Positions 9,105 to 18,280 are shown, counted from the stretch's first letter. The stretch: DNA of 64,000 bases from JAICJC01 sp963709425 (GCA_963709425.1 CAVPWG010000004.1:558001-622000); one strand, 5' to 3'. Made by a program: numbers and translations. The notes: a model not told the origin generated them from the letters alone.

Positions 9105-9874
9105 GTCGGGAAGCCTACCGGCCGGCGCGGGGCCTCATCCTCGTCCAGCCATTGCATGAATGCGATCGAGCATGCGACGAAGAGGATGACCGCCTGCTCG
9201 ATCGCCATCCCGACGGCGCCGATCTGCTGGTCCTCGAGCGGCGAGAGTCCCCAGAGCTTCGGCGCGTGCTCGTAGAAGTCGTAGAGCGGCTGGGTGAACG
9301 CGAGCGCGAACGACACGGGCGCAGCGGCGATGAAGGCGCCGAAGAGGAAGAGCATGCGGGAGTGCGGGCGCATCCGTCCGGGCGAGATGACCGCCCACCA
9401 GAACGCCAGGCCCGATCCCAGGAACGCGAGGTGCTCGATGCCGAGCGCCCAGCGGTGCTCGAGCCCGTAGCCGTACACCGCGGGGACGTGCAGGGCGTAC
9501 CACGCGGCGAGCCAGAGGGCCAGGGCGACGGGCGGCGCCGTCACGGCCCGAACCCAGGCACGCTTCTCCGCGGCCGCCATCATGGCCGGCGTGAGGCCGA
9601 GCACGAGGAGCGGCGGCGCCCAGTCGGCCAGGATCACGTTCTGGAGCAGGTGGGCAGAGAGGAGCGACGTGAGCGCGATGTGCTCGAGCGGCGACAGGAG
9701 GCCGATCGCGATCAGCGCGAGCCCGGCGGCGAAGGAGCAGCGCCTCCACGCCGGGGTCGGCGAGCCGCGCCGTTCGAGCGTGCGCGCCACGAGGGCGTAG
9801 TCGACGGCGGCGACGACGATCGCGACGGCCCACTCGGGGTCGGCCTGGAGTTGCCAGGGATCGACGGCGGCCAT
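9101..9874 (-). CDS. ctaG: Cytochrome c oxidase assembly protein, CtaG (caa3) family
   Basis: The 257-residue polytopic membrane protein has about seven hydrophobic segments and the caa3_CtaG hallmarks: ALTSLLSAHLLQNVILADW, HLAFLGSGLAFWW and the late DQQIGAVGMAIEQ segment with conserved His residues in membrane helices. The family helps assemble the copper-containing heme-copper oxidase in the cytoplasmic membrane. No oxidase subunit genes are next to it. It sits 4 bases after clpS and overlaps the nitrilase start, suggesting a clpS-ctaG-nitrilase transcript. Confidence 0.85.
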   Translation of the reverse strand: MAAVDPWQLQADPEWAVAIVVAAVDYALVARTLERRGSPTPAWRRCSFAAGLALIAIGLLSPLEHIALTSLLSAHLLQNVILADWAPPLLVLGLTPAMMAAAEKRAWVRAVTAPPVALALWLAAWYALHVPAVYGYGLEHRWALGIEHLAFLGSGLAFWWAVISPGRMRPHSRMLFLFGAFIAAAPVSFALAFTQPLYDFYEHAPKLWGLSPLEDQQIGAVGMAIEQAVILFVACSIAFMQWLDEDEAPRRPVGFPT

Positions 9875-9878
9875 CGGC

Positions 9879-10184
9879 TCAGCCCGCCGGCGAGAGCGGC
9901 GCCATCGTGAGGCCGAACCCGACGAGCTGCTCCCAGTAGAGCTCGGCCCGCTCGCGCTCGCCCGTCCAGACGACGGCCTTCCCGCTCGAGTGGATGCGAT
10001 TGGCCATCTCCATCCCGCGTTCGAAGCTGACGCCGGGGATGGTGCGCGCGAGCGCGAACGCGACCCCGTCGAAGGTGTTGTGGTCGTCGTTCCTGACGAT
10101 CACCAGCCACGGCCGGCCCGCTCCCGACGCCGGCCCCGTCGTGCGCGGCTTCTGCTTTCGGGCGGGCGGGGCGACGGTGGACAC
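9879..10184 (-). CDS. clpS: ATP-dependent Clp protease adaptor ClpS
   Basis: The 101-residue product has a basic, flexible N-terminal tail and the ClpS core with the conserved NDDHNTFDGV loop, a degenerate helix (ANRIHSSGKAVVWTGERERAELY) and the final strand. ClpS recognises N-degron substrates and hands them to the Clp unfoldase. The GTG start (STVAPPARKQK) is preferred. A TTG seven codons upstream would also be in frame. Confidence 0.88.
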   Translation of the reverse strand: MSTVAPPARKQKPRTTGPASGAGRPWLVIVRNDDHNTFDGVAFALARTIPGVSFERGMEMANRIHSSGKAVVWTGERERAELYWEQLVGFGLTMAPLSPAG

Positions 10185-10201
10185 GGCGTGAGTGTATCGA
10201 T

Positions 10202-10233
10202 GCAATTCCGGGGTCTGAGCCCGTCTCTGCGCG
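10202..10233. repeat. 32-nt dispersed repeat, copy 1
   Basis: This sequence, with core GGGGTCTGAGCCCGTCT, matches 25 of 32 bases of a second copy at 19239-19270. It lies between clpS and the hydantoinase B stop, in noncoding DNA. The core is partly palindromic (GGGTCTGAGCCC). Confidence 0.55.
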
Positions 10234-11727
10234 TCAGGCAGGCGGGCCCCAGCCGCCGCCGCCCGGGGTGCGGATCTCGAGGACGTCTCCGGCCTTCAGG
10301 TCGAGGCTGCACTTGGCCGGCAGGCGGCGGCCGTTCAGACGGTTGGCGCCCGGTGCGCCGTCCTCGCCGCCCGCGGCGCCGTGCGGGCCGTGACGGCGGC
10401 GCTCGGTCATGAGGCCCAGGCGGCAGTCGGCCAGCACGCGGTAGACGCGCAGCACGCCGTCGCCGCCGGGGTGGCGGCCGGCTCCGCCGGTCCGCGGCCG
10501 CACCGCGTAGCGCTCGACCAGCAGCGGATACTCGCGCTCGAGCGCCTCGATCGGCGTGTTCAGGGTGTTCGACATCGCGACGTGGACGGCGCTCGCACCC
10601 GGCCCGGCCGGACCGCCGCCCTGGCCGCCGCCGAGCGTCTCGTAGTAGGTGAACCCCGGCGTCCCGAACGTGACGTTGTTCATCGTCCCCTGGCCGTGCG
10701 CCGGCACGGGGACGGCGCGCCCGAGCGCGGACATGACCACGTCGACGATCCGGCTCGACGTCTCGGTGTTCCCGCCGACCACGGCCGCCGGAGGCCGCGC
10801 GTTCACAAGGCACCCCTCCGGCGCGGTCACCTCGACCGGGACGAACGCGCCTCCCGACGCCGGGATGTCGGGATCGCAGACCGAGCGGACGCAGAAGTAG
10901 ACCGCCGACCGCGTGACGGCGATCGGGCAGTTGACGTTGCCAGGCTGCTGCGGAGCGGTCCCGTCGAAGTCCGCCCGCACCCGGTCGCCGGCCACGGTCA
11001 CCCGCACCCGGATCGGCACGTCGTGCACATGGATGCCGTCGCCCTCCACGACGTCCTCGGCCTCGTACACGCCGTCGGGGATGCGGTCGATCCCGGCCCG
11101 GATCCGCCGCTCGCTGTAGGCGTGCAGCTCGTCCATCCCGCGCATCAGCGTCGTTCGGCCGAACCGGACCGCCAATTGGCGCAGGCGATCGGCGCCGACC
11201 GACATGCACGCCTCCTGTGCGCGCAGGTCGGCCAGCCGCTCGGCCGGCTTTCGCATGTTGGCGACGAGGAGCGCTCGCATATCGCCCGTCAGCCGAAGCG
11301 GCGGGATCACGACTCCCTCCTGGATGAGCTCGGTTGCGCCGGCGGGCATGGAGGCCGGCTGCATCCCGCCGACGTCGGCGTGGTGCGCGCGCGAGCAGAC
11401 GATGCCGAGCCCGTCCACGACCGCCACGAGCGTGATGTCGGGCAGATGCGTGCCCCCGGTGTACGGGTCGTTGACGGCCCACACTTCGCCCCGGTGCGCT
11501 CCGCGTTCGAGCACCGCCACGACCGCATCGGGCATCGCCCCCAGGTGGACGGGCAGATGCTCGGCCTGGGCGATCATCCGCCCGCCGGGATCGAACACGG
11601 CCGTCGAGCAGTCGCGCCGCTCCTTGATGTTGGCGGAGTGCGCCGAGCGGACGAGCGCGGCGCCCATCTCCTCGGCGACGCCGCGAAGGGCGGCGGCGAG
11701 CACCTGGAGGCCGGCCGGGTCGATCAC
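10234..11727 (-). CDS. Hydantoinase B / oxoprolinase family subunit
   Basis: The 497-residue product is a full-length HyuB-type subunit. It has the N-terminal VRSAHSANIKERRDCSTAVF segment, the AHHADVGGMQPASMP and NDPYTGGTHLPDI metal-site regions, and a Gly-rich C terminus (EIRTPGGGGWG). With HyuA it forms an ATP-dependent enzyme that opens hydantoin, N-methylhydantoin or 5-oxoproline rings. The GTG start overlaps the hyuA stop (GTGA), indicating translational coupling. Length matches the B subunit rather than a fused oxoprolinase. Confidence 0.87.
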   Translation of the reverse strand: MIDPAGLQVLAAALRGVAEEMGAALVRSAHSANIKERRDCSTAVFDPGGRMIAQAEHLPVHLGAMPDAVVAVLERGAHRGEVWAVNDPYTGGTHLPDITLVAVVDGLGIVCSRAHHADVGGMQPASMPAGATELIQEGVVIPPLRLTGDMRALLVANMRKPAERLADLRAQEACMSVGADRLRQLAVRFGRTTLMRGMDELHAYSERRIRAGIDRIPDGVYEAEDVVEGDGIHVHDVPIRVRVTVAGDRVRADFDGTAPQQPGNVNCPIAVTRSAVYFCVRSVCDPDIPASGGAFVPVEVTAPEGCLVNARPPAAVVGGNTETSSRIVDVVMSALGRAVPVPAHGQGTMNNVTFGTPGFTYYETLGGGQGGGPAGPGASAVHVAMSNTLNTPIEALEREYPLLVERYAVRPRTGGAGRHPGGDGVLRVYRVLADCRLGLMTERRRHGPHGAAGGEDGAPGANRLNGRRLPAKCSLDLKAGDVLEIRTPGGGGWGPPA

Positions 11728-13532
11728 CGCGCCATCCTCCACGAGCCGTCCGGCCGCCGCCGCGCCGTCCACCCGTCGCCGACCCACATCGTCGCGCCGT
11801 CGAGCGCGACCGACGCAGGGCCGCGCACCGGCGCCGTCCGCGGGGCTCGCGGCAGATCGAGCGCCGGGCCGGCCGTCACCCGCGACATGCGCACGCTCAC
11901 GACCTCGATCTCGCCGTCCGGGTCGGCGAATCCGAACCGCTCGCGGTGGCGGGCGTGGAACCGCTCCGCGAGGCTCGCACGCGGCGCGACCGGCACGCTC
12001 AGCTCGTGGGCCTGGCCCCGGTAGCGAAGCTCGCACTCGGCCTCCCCGCGGATCCTCCCCGGTCGCCAATCGGCGAGCGGCTGCATCACGCTCTCGACCG
12101 AGTCTGTGCGGCGGTCGCCCACCGCGATCCCGAGCGCCGAGAGGACGCCGCCGGCCGCGGGAACCACCACCGCCCGCATCCCCAGCAGGTCGGCGACGTC
12201 GCAGGCGTGGAGCGGCCCCGCGCCGCCGAACGCGACGAGCTCCAGCCCGCGCGGATCATGCCCCTGCTCGACGCTCACGACCCGGATCGCGCGCACCATC
12301 TCCTCGTTCGCGACCGCGATCACGCCCTCCGCCGCCGCGCGCAGCGACCGGAACGGGCCACCGACCGACCGCAGCGCCTCCCGCGCGGCTCCCGCGTCGA
12401 GGTGCAGGCCGCCGGCGATCGGCAGCTTCGCGTCGAGCCGCCCGAGGAGGACGTTGGCGTCGGTCACCGTCGGCAGGCGGCCGCCGCGGCCGTAGGCCGC
12501 CGGCCCCGGCTCGGCGCCCGCGCTCTGCGGCCCCACGCGCAGGGCCCCGCCCTCGTCGAGCCACGCGATCGACCCGCCCCCCGCGCCGACGGTGTGGATG
12601 TCGACGTGCGGCACGCGCACCGGGAGGCCGGCGACGACCCGCTGCGAGGAGATCCCGGCCGCACCGTCGCGGATGAGACAGACGTCGGTCGACGTCCCGC
12701 CCATGTCGAAGCTCACCGCCTCTCGCATCCCCAGCGCCGCCACGGCGGCCACCCCGCCGGCCGGGCCCGACAGGAGCAGCCGCACCGGGTGCGCCGCCGC
12801 CTCCTCGAGGGTGCACACCCCGCCGCTCGACTGCATGACGTCGGGCTCGGGCAGGCCGCGCTCGGCGGCCGAACGCCCCAGGCGGCGCAGGTACCGGCCG
12901 GCCACCGGGCCGAGATACGCGTCGGCGACCGCCGTCGACGCACGCTCGTACTCCCGGAACTCGGGCGCGACGTCGACGGACGCGATCACGTGGACGCCCG
13001 GGAGGGCACGCCGCAGCCGGCGGGCCACGTCGCGCTCGTGGCGCGGATGGGTGTAGGAGTGAAGCAGGCACACCGCGACCGCCTCGACGCCCGACCGCCG
13101 GAGCCGCCGCGCGGCCCGGTCGACCGACTCCGGGTGGAGCCGGCGCAGCACGCGGGCGGGGCCGCACCGCTCGTCGACCTCAGTGGTGACCTCCGCGAGC
13201 GGCACCGGCGGCGCAACATCGAGGCGGTAGAGGTGCGGCCGCGTCTGGCGGGCGAGCGTCAGGAGATCCGCGAACCCGGCCGTGGCCACCAGCGCGCAGC
13301 GCGCTCCACGCCGCTCGAGGAGCGCGTTCGTGGCCACCGTCGTCCCGTGCCCGAGCCGGGCCACGTCGCCGGCGGCGAGCCCCGCGTCGGCGAGCGCGAG
13401 CGCGACGCCCTCGACGACCCCGCGCGACTGGTCGCGGGTCGTCGCCACCTTGGCGGTCGTGAGCCGGCCACCGGCGATCAGGGCGACGTCGGTGAAGGTG
13501 CCGCCCACGTCGACTCCGACGATCGCGCGCAT
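11724..13532 (-). CDS. Hydantoinase A / oxoprolinase family subunit
   Basis: The 602-residue ATP-binding subunit starts with the acetate-kinase/HSP70-type phosphate loop VGVDVGGTFTDVAL. It has FDMGGTSTDVCLI in the middle and the GAGGGSIAWLDEGG adenosine-site loop after it, as in HyuA and 5-oxoprolinase. It is the first gene of a minus-strand hyuA-hyuB pair. Neighbouring acyltransferase, amidase and flavin oxidase genes suggest catabolism of N-substituted amino-acid derivatives such as N-methylhydantoins (inference). Confidence 0.88.
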   Translation of the reverse strand: MRAIVGVDVGGTFTDVALIAGGRLTTAKVATTRDQSRGVVEGVALALADAGLAAGDVARLGHGTTVATNALLERRGARCALVATAGFADLLTLARQTRPHLYRLDVAPPVPLAEVTTEVDERCGPARVLRRLHPESVDRAARRLRRSGVEAVAVCLLHSYTHPRHERDVARRLRRALPGVHVIASVDVAPEFREYERASTAVADAYLGPVAGRYLRRLGRSAAERGLPEPDVMQSSGGVCTLEEAAAHPVRLLLSGPAGGVAAVAALGMREAVSFDMGGTSTDVCLIRDGAAGISSQRVVAGLPVRVPHVDIHTVGAGGGSIAWLDEGGALRVGPQSAGAEPGPAAYGRGGRLPTVTDANVLLGRLDAKLPIAGGLHLDAGAAREALRSVGGPFRSLRAAAEGVIAVANEEMVRAIRVVSVEQGHDPRGLELVAFGGAGPLHACDVADLLGMRAVVVPAAGGVLSALGIAVGDRRTDSVESVMQPLADWRPGRIRGEAECELRYRGQAHELSVPVAPRASLAERFHARHRERFGFADPDGEIEVVSVRMSRVTAGPALDLPRAPRTAPVRGPASVALDGATMWVGDGWTARRRPDGSWRMAR

Positions 13533-13554
13533 CGGGCAAGAATATGCTCCTCCC

Positions 13555-14643
13555 GTGACGCTCCACCGGCATCACTCGAACGAGGCCTCGGCGGGTGACC
13601 GCGGCCGCGGGCTCGGCCTCGCCCAGCGCGACCGGATCGGCCTCGTGACCGGCGTGTACGCCCGCCTCTACGCCCTGAACGGGCTCGGGGCGACGGATGT
13701 GGCCCAGTACGGGGCCGAGGCCCTCGACCGCATCTCGGCCTACGCACCGGAGCTCGCCGCCGAGATCGAGGGCATCGCGGCCGGCTCGGGCCTCCCGGTC
13801 GAGACGATCGGGGCGCTGAACGCCCGCACAGAGCTGCTCGCCGCCTCGGCGGGCGAGTGCTCCGTCATCGCCTGTCTCGGCTCGACGACGGCGTCAGGGT
13901 CGGCGCTCGGGATCCAGACGTGGGACTGGCACAACGAGCTGGCGGAGGGCTGGATGGTCTGGACGATCGAGCACCCGGACGGCCGCCGGGTCGAGACCCT
14001 GACCGAGGCCGGGATCGTCGGCAAGATCGGGATGAACGACCGCGGCGTCGCCGTGCTGCTCAATATCCTCGGCCATCGCGACGACGGCCCGCCGGTCGGC
14101 GTGCCCGTCCACGTGCTGTGCCGGAGCGTGCTGGATCGGGCCGACGGCGCCGTCGCCGCGCTGGAAATCGCAGCCGGCGCGGAGGTCTCGGCGTCGAGCG
14201 CGATCACGATCGTGACCGACGAGGACGGCGGCGCCGTCTGCACGGTGGAGGTCTCGCCCGCGGGCCCGGCGTTCGTGACGCCCGACGACCGCGGCGTCCT
14301 TGTCCACACGAACCACTTCCTGGAGCACCCCGGCCGCGACGGCGACTCGGCTGTCCGGGACGCGCCCGGGACGATCCTGCGATTCGACCTCGCCCGGCGG
14401 CGGATGGCGGCGATGCCTCCCGGAACGGTGACGCCCGACGCGGTCCTCGCGGCAATGGCCTCACATCGCGGCGGGGCGAGCGCGATGTGCTGCCATCCCG
14501 TGCCCGGGGCGGCGCTCGGAGAGCGGTGGACGACGCTTGCAACCGTGGTCGCCGAGCCCGCCCTGCGCAAGCTCCGCGTCCACCGCGGCGGCCCCTGTCA
14601 GATCGCCGCGGCCTCCACGATCGCCGCGGCCGCCAGGCAGTAG
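13555..14643 (+). CDS. Peptidase C45 / acyl-CoA:6-aminopenicillanate acyltransferase-like Ntn hydrolase
   Basis: The 362-residue protein belongs to the C45 Ntn-hydrolase family, made as an inactive precursor that cleaves itself before a nucleophilic Cys. That residue is Cys102 in the AGECSVIACLG context, followed by the family's QTWDWHNELAEGW and FVTPDDRGVLVHTNHFLEHP segments. Members transfer or hydrolyse acyl groups on amides. The GTG start sits 22 bases from the divergent hyuA start, so the pair may share control. Its 3' end overlaps the amidase gene by 46 bases. Confidence 0.83.
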   Translation: MTLHRHHSNEASAGDRGRGLGLAQRDRIGLVTGVYARLYALNGLGATDVAQYGAEALDRISAYAPELAAEIEGIAAGSGLPVETIGALNARTELLAASAGECSVIACLGSTTASGSALGIQTWDWHNELAEGWMVWTIEHPDGRRVETLTEAGIVGKIGMNDRGVAVLLNILGHRDDGPPVGVPVHVLCRSVLDRADGAVAALEIAAGAEVSASSAITIVTDEDGGAVCTVEVSPAGPAFVTPDDRGVLVHTNHFLEHPGRDGDSAVRDAPGTILRFDLARRRMAAMPPGTVTPDAVLAAMASHRGGASAMCCHPVPGAALGERWTTLATVVAEPALRKLRVHRGGPCQIAAASTIAAAARQ

Positions 14644-15956
14644 CTCTCCCGCCAGGGGAGCGCGGCGAGCTGCAGGCCGACGGGCATGCCGGCCTGGTCG
14701 CGTCCCGACGGGACGCTGACCGCGGGCCAGCCGAGGATGTTGTAGATCTGGGTGAGCCCGCACATCGCGAAGGTCACGTCGAAGGCCGGCTCGCCCGCGA
14801 ACGGCACCTCGGTCACGCCGATGTGCGGCGGAGAGAAGGCCTGGGCCGGGCTCGCCACGAGATCGATCCCGCCCGCGACGAGCGACTCGTGCATACGGGC
14901 GCGGTATTCAAGCCGGTTCTGGGAGGTGATGGCGGAGTCGACCGCCAGCAGACCCTCGGCGGCCTCGAGATCACGCCGGACGTCCGGCCCGAAGTCCGCC
15001 CGGTGCTCGGGCCAGAACGCCCACACCGTCGCCGCCTCCTCGGGCGTGAACGGGTCTGCGATGCCGAGCTTGGCCGGCCACTGCATGTCGACCTCGACGA
15101 CGCGCGCTCCCGCATCGCGGAGCGCCTCGATGCCGCGTCGCGCCGACGCCGCGATGTCGGGGGCCGTGTGCTCGAAGAAGTAGCGCTCTGCCACCCCGAC
15201 GGTGAGACCCTCGACGCCCCGGGCCACAACCTCCGTCCAGCGCTCGACCGGCACGGGCGTCGTCCGCGGATCGCGCGGGGATTCGCCGGCCATGACCTCG
15301 AGCTGCAGCGCGCACTCGGCCACCGACCGGGCCATCGGGCCGCAGTGGTCGAGCGTCGGGCAGAGCATGCGGATCCCGGCCAGGCTCACGCGGCCGAAGG
15401 TCGGCTTCAGGCCCACGATCCCGCAGCACGACGCCGGACAGCGGATCGAGCCGCCGGTGTCGGTGCCGGGCGCGGCGGCCACCATTCCCGCGGCGAGCGC
15501 GGCGGCCGAGCCGCCGCTCGAGCCGCCCGGCACCCGGGTCGGGTCGTGCGGGTTCTTGCACGAGCCGAAGTGCGGGTTCTGGTTGGTCGTCCCCCATGCC
15601 AGCTCGTGCGTTGCGAGCTTCGCGACCGTCACCGCCCCGGCGGCCGCGAATCTGGCGACGACGTCGGCGTCGCGGTCGGGAACGTGATCGCGGAAGAGGG
15701 CGCTGCCGTAGGTGGTCGTTGTGCCGCCCGTGTCGATCAGGTCCTTCCACCCGACCGGCACGCCGGCCAGCGGCCCGGGATCGCGTCCCTCGGCCAGGGC
15801 GCGGTCGACGGCCGCCGCCTCGCGCCGCGCGCGCTTCTCGGTGATACGCCAGACGGCGCCGAGCTCGTCGGCGGCAAGCTTCTCGAGATGCTCGTCGAGC
15901 ACCTCGGTCGCGGTCCGATCGCGCCCGCGGACCTGCTCGGCTATGGCGAGGCTCAC
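14598..15956 (-). CDS. Amidase-signature family amidase
   Basis: The 452-residue enzyme has the Ser-cisSer-Lys triad of the amidase signature family: Lys71 in GVPVGWKDLIDT, Ser146 in PGGSSGGSAAA and nucleophile Ser170 in GTDTGGSIRCPAS. The spacing is that of GatA and malonamidase. No gatB or gatC is nearby, so it is a stand-alone catabolic amidase, not a tRNA amidotransferase. It overlaps the upstream flavin-oxidoreductase gene by 4 bases. Substrate unknown; the context suggests an N-acyl or carbamoyl amide. Confidence 0.88.
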   Translation of the reverse strand: MSLAIAEQVRGRDRTATEVLDEHLEKLAADELGAVWRITEKRARREAAAVDRALAEGRDPGPLAGVPVGWKDLIDTGGTTTTYGSALFRDHVPDRDADVVARFAAAGAVTVAKLATHELAWGTTNQNPHFGSCKNPHDPTRVPGGSSGGSAAALAAGMVAAAPGTDTGGSIRCPASCCGIVGLKPTFGRVSLAGIRMLCPTLDHCGPMARSVAECALQLEVMAGESPRDPRTTPVPVERWTEVVARGVEGLTVGVAERYFFEHTAPDIAASARRGIEALRDAGARVVEVDMQWPAKLGIADPFTPEEAATVWAFWPEHRADFGPDVRRDLEAAEGLLAVDSAITSQNRLEYRARMHESLVAGGIDLVASPAQAFSPPHIGVTEVPFAGEPAFDVTFAMCGLTQIYNILGWPAVSVPSGRDQAGMPVGLQLAALPWRESYCLAAAAIVEAAAI

Positions 15957-16942
15957 ACCGCCGCCAGCCGCGACGCGCGGAACCGCTCGGCCTCGGCCGG
16001 CAGCGGCCGGCCCTGGGCGAGGTCGGCGATCAGCATCCCCAGGAGGGGGGCGAACTTGAACGCATGCCCGCTACAACCGCCGCAAACGATCACACCGTCG
16101 ATCCTATCGAGCACGAAGTCGCCGTCGGGCGACATGGTGTACAGGCACGCCTCCGAATGCACCGGCCGCGGGTCGAGGCCGGGGAACACGTGCTTCACAT
16201 GCTCAGCGAGCCGGTCGCGGTGCGGCTCGTCGATCGGGCGGTCGGGCCGGTCGGGATCCCACAGGTCGGGCCGCACGGCGTCCTCGCCGATCTTGTAGCC
16301 GATCCCGGGCGCGATGAGGCCGTAGTGCAGGCGCCTGTCCGGCGCACCGTGGTCGATGACGCACGGCCGGTCGTCGGGCGCTCCGGCGAAGTACGTGACC
16401 TGCTCGATCCGCGGCCGGAGTGGGAGATCGAACATCGGCCCGAGCCACGAGCCCGGACAGGCGACGATGACGTCGGCCTCGAGCTCGCGCGGGTCGTCGA
16501 CCACCACCCCCTCGCGGACGTCGAGGTCGCGGCCGATCACCCGGAGCGCATCGTCCGCCATGATCGCGCCGGCCCCGCCGTCCCACAGCACCCGCTCGGG
16601 GAAGCGGGCCTCGGGGAAGCGCCGCTCGGCCTCGGCCGGCTCGAGCCACTCGTACTCCTCGCCGACCTCGTCCAGCGCGGCGGCGTGGAGCTCGACACCC
16701 CGGCCGTACTCCAGGAGCCCCGTCGGGCGAAGCGGACACGGGTCGAGCCTGCGCCACTCCTCGATCGCGCGCAACGAGAGCCGCAGGTAGTCGACCTCGC
16801 GGTAGCTGCGCCGGAAGATGCGCGAGCGGCCGGTCGAGGACCCGAGCGCCGAGCCGATCCGGTCGCGCTCGTACACCGTGACCGCGAACCCGTCCCGGGC
16901 AAGCGCCCGCGCGGCGCTCAGGCCGATGACGCCCGCCCCCAC
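15953..16942 (-). CDS. FAD-dependent oxidoreductase, monomeric sarcosine oxidase-like
   Basis: The 329-residue (or slightly longer) DAO-fold protein has a GAGVIGLSAARALA dinucleotide-binding loop, the GSSTGRSRIFRRSY segment near the flavin ring and a GGCSGHAFKFAPLLG C-terminal motif as in sarcosine and N-methyl-amino-acid oxidases. The Cys in ACLYTMSPD aligns with the position that carries covalent FAD in monomeric sarcosine oxidase. The listed GTG cuts into the first beta strand. A CTG at 16963 would give PDRAAVVGAG and is a more natural N terminus, overlapping the glutaredoxin stop. Confidence 0.82.
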   Translation of the reverse strand: MGAGVIGLSAARALARDGFAVTVYERDRIGSALGSSTGRSRIFRRSYREVDYLRLSLRAIEEWRRLDPCPLRPTGLLEYGRGVELHAAALDEVGEEYEWLEPAEAERRFPEARFPERVLWDGGAGAIMADDALRVIGRDLDVREGVVVDDPRELEADVIVACPGSWLGPMFDLPLRPRIEQVTYFAGAPDDRPCVIDHGAPDRRLHYGLIAPGIGYKIGEDAVRPDLWDPDRPDRPIDEPHRDRLAEHVKHVFPGLDPRPVHSEACLYTMSPDGDFVLDRIDGVIVCGGCSGHAFKFAPLLGMLIADLAQGRPLPAEAERFRASRLAAV

Positions 16943-16955
16943 GACGGCTGCCCGA

Positions 16956-17282
16956 TCAGGCAGCCGGCGCCACCATTCGGCCCAGCTCGCCCGTCTGGGA
17001 GAGCTCGATCACGATGTCGCAGCCGCCGACGAGCTCGCCGTCGACGAAGAGCTGCGGGATCGTCGGCCAACCGGAGCGGGCCGAAAGCTGCTCGCGGATC
17101 CGGGGATCAGGCAGGATGTCGATCGCCGCGAACTCGGCTCCCGCCTGGTTCAGAGCCTCGACCGTCCGGGCCGAGAAGCCGCAGCGCGGGAAGTCAGGCG
17201 TGCCCTTCATGAAGAGCATCACCCGGTTCTGCGAGATTGCCGTTTCGATCTCTTCGCGAATCTGGTCGTCTGTGATGATCAT
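16956..17282 (-). CDS. grxD: Monothiol glutaredoxin, Grx4/GrxD type
   Basis: The 108-residue protein has the monothiol active site CGFS after the glutathione-binding MKGTPDFP loop, followed by WPTIPQLFVDGELVGGCDI, all diagnostic for the Grx4/GLRX5 family. These proteins bind and relay a [2Fe-2S] cluster together with BolA partners. The bolA gene immediately upstream overlaps its start by 4 bases, the usual pairing, which strongly supports both calls. Confidence 0.93.
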   Translation of the reverse strand: MIITDDQIREEIETAISQNRVMLFMKGTPDFPRCGFSARTVEALNQAGAEFAAIDILPDPRIREQLSARSGWPTIPQLFVDGELVGGCDIVIELSQTGELGRMVAPAA

Positions 17283-17500
17283 GGCGCCTCCGTCTTGATC
17301 TGCAATGCGTGGATCGTGCCATCGTCGAGCAGGTGCTGGACCGGCGCGTAGACCAGCTTGTGCTGGTCGATCAGCGACAGCCCGGCGAACCGGTCGGACC
17401 GGATCCGCGTCGAGAGGTGATCGTCTCCCGAGAACGGCCAGACCTCCACCTCGCTTGCGGGGAACGCCTCCTCGAGGAGGCCGCGCACCTGGTCGGTCAC
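17279..17500 (-). CDS. BolA-family protein
   Basis: The 73-residue protein has the BolA fold signature: SEVEVWPFSGDDHLSTRIRS in the strand-loop region with the cluster-ligand His, then FAGLSLIDQHKLVYAPVQHLL. It partners Grx4 in iron-sulfur delivery. The GTG start was chosen because GAGGG lies five bases upstream. A TTG four codons earlier is in frame. Stop and start overlap with grxD (ATGA). Confidence 0.87.
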   Translation of the reverse strand: MTDQVRGLLEEAFPASEVEVWPFSGDDHLSTRIRSDRFAGLSLIDQHKLVYAPVQHLLDDGTIHALQIKTEAP

Positions 17501-17603
17501 TTGCACCCTCAAAGATTAGCGTCGCGTGTGCGCCGGTCCACCGAGGGCCGCACGTTCACGTAGTCTTCATGTGACCCAACCTGGCCCCGAAGGAGGGGCG
17601 CCC

Positions 17604-18269
17604 ATGTACTGGTACATCCTGTTTGCAGTTCCGCCGCTGATTTTGGGCCTCGCCGCACAGGCGTGGGTGAAGCGCGCCTTTGCCGACGGCTCGAAGGTGC
17701 AGGCGGCGTCCGGTCTCACCGGCGCACAGGTCAGCCGCCAGATGCTCGACTCCGGCGGTCTCCAGAACGTCACCGTCGAGGGGATCTCCGGCCAGCTCAC
17801 CGACCACTATGACCCGCGCTCGAACACGATGCGCCTGTCCGCCCCGGTCGGCGACTCCAACTCGGTTGCCGCCGTGGCCGTCGCAGCCCACGAGACCGGG
17901 CATGCGTTCCAGCACGCCCACAACGAGGCGGGCTTCAGGCTGCGCGGCTCGCTCGTCCCGGCGGCAGGCTTCGCCTCGCAGGCCTGGTTCCCGATCTTCC
18001 TGTTCGGGCTCTTCACCCAGGCGACCAACCTTGCGCTGCTCGGTGTGGCGCTGTTCGCCGCGATCGTGCTCTTCCAGCTCGTGACGCTGCCGGTTGAGTT
18101 CGGCGCCAGCAAGAAGGCGATGGCGATGCTGAGCACGCAGGGCGTCATCAGCCAGTCGCAGGTGCCGGTTGCCCGCAAGGTCCTCACCGCCGCCGCCCTC
18201 ACCTACGTGGTCGGCGCCCTGGTTGCGATCTGGCAGTTGGCGCTGCTCCTCATGCAGACGCGTCGGTAG
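17604..18269 (+). CDS. Zinc-dependent membrane protease, YugP family
   Basis: The 221-residue protein begins with an N-terminal membrane helix (YWYILFAVPPLILGLAAQ). It has the zinc site HETGHAFQH (HExxH) at about residue 97 and two or three C-terminal membrane helices, the YugP layout. It is probably an integral-membrane metalloprotease of unknown substrate. The ATG follows an AAGGAGG ribosome site with normal spacing, which decides against the in-frame upstream start. Confidence 0.87.
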   Translation: MYWYILFAVPPLILGLAAQAWVKRAFADGSKVQAASGLTGAQVSRQMLDSGGLQNVTVEGISGQLTDHYDPRSNTMRLSAPVGDSNSVAAVAVAAHETGHAFQHAHNEAGFRLRGSLVPAAGFASQAWFPIFLFGLFTQATNLALLGVALFAAIVLFQLVTLPVEFGASKKAMAMLSTQGVISQSQVPVARKVLTAAALTYVVGALVAIWQLALLLMQTRR

Positions 18270-18280
18270 ACTCGCGGCCG

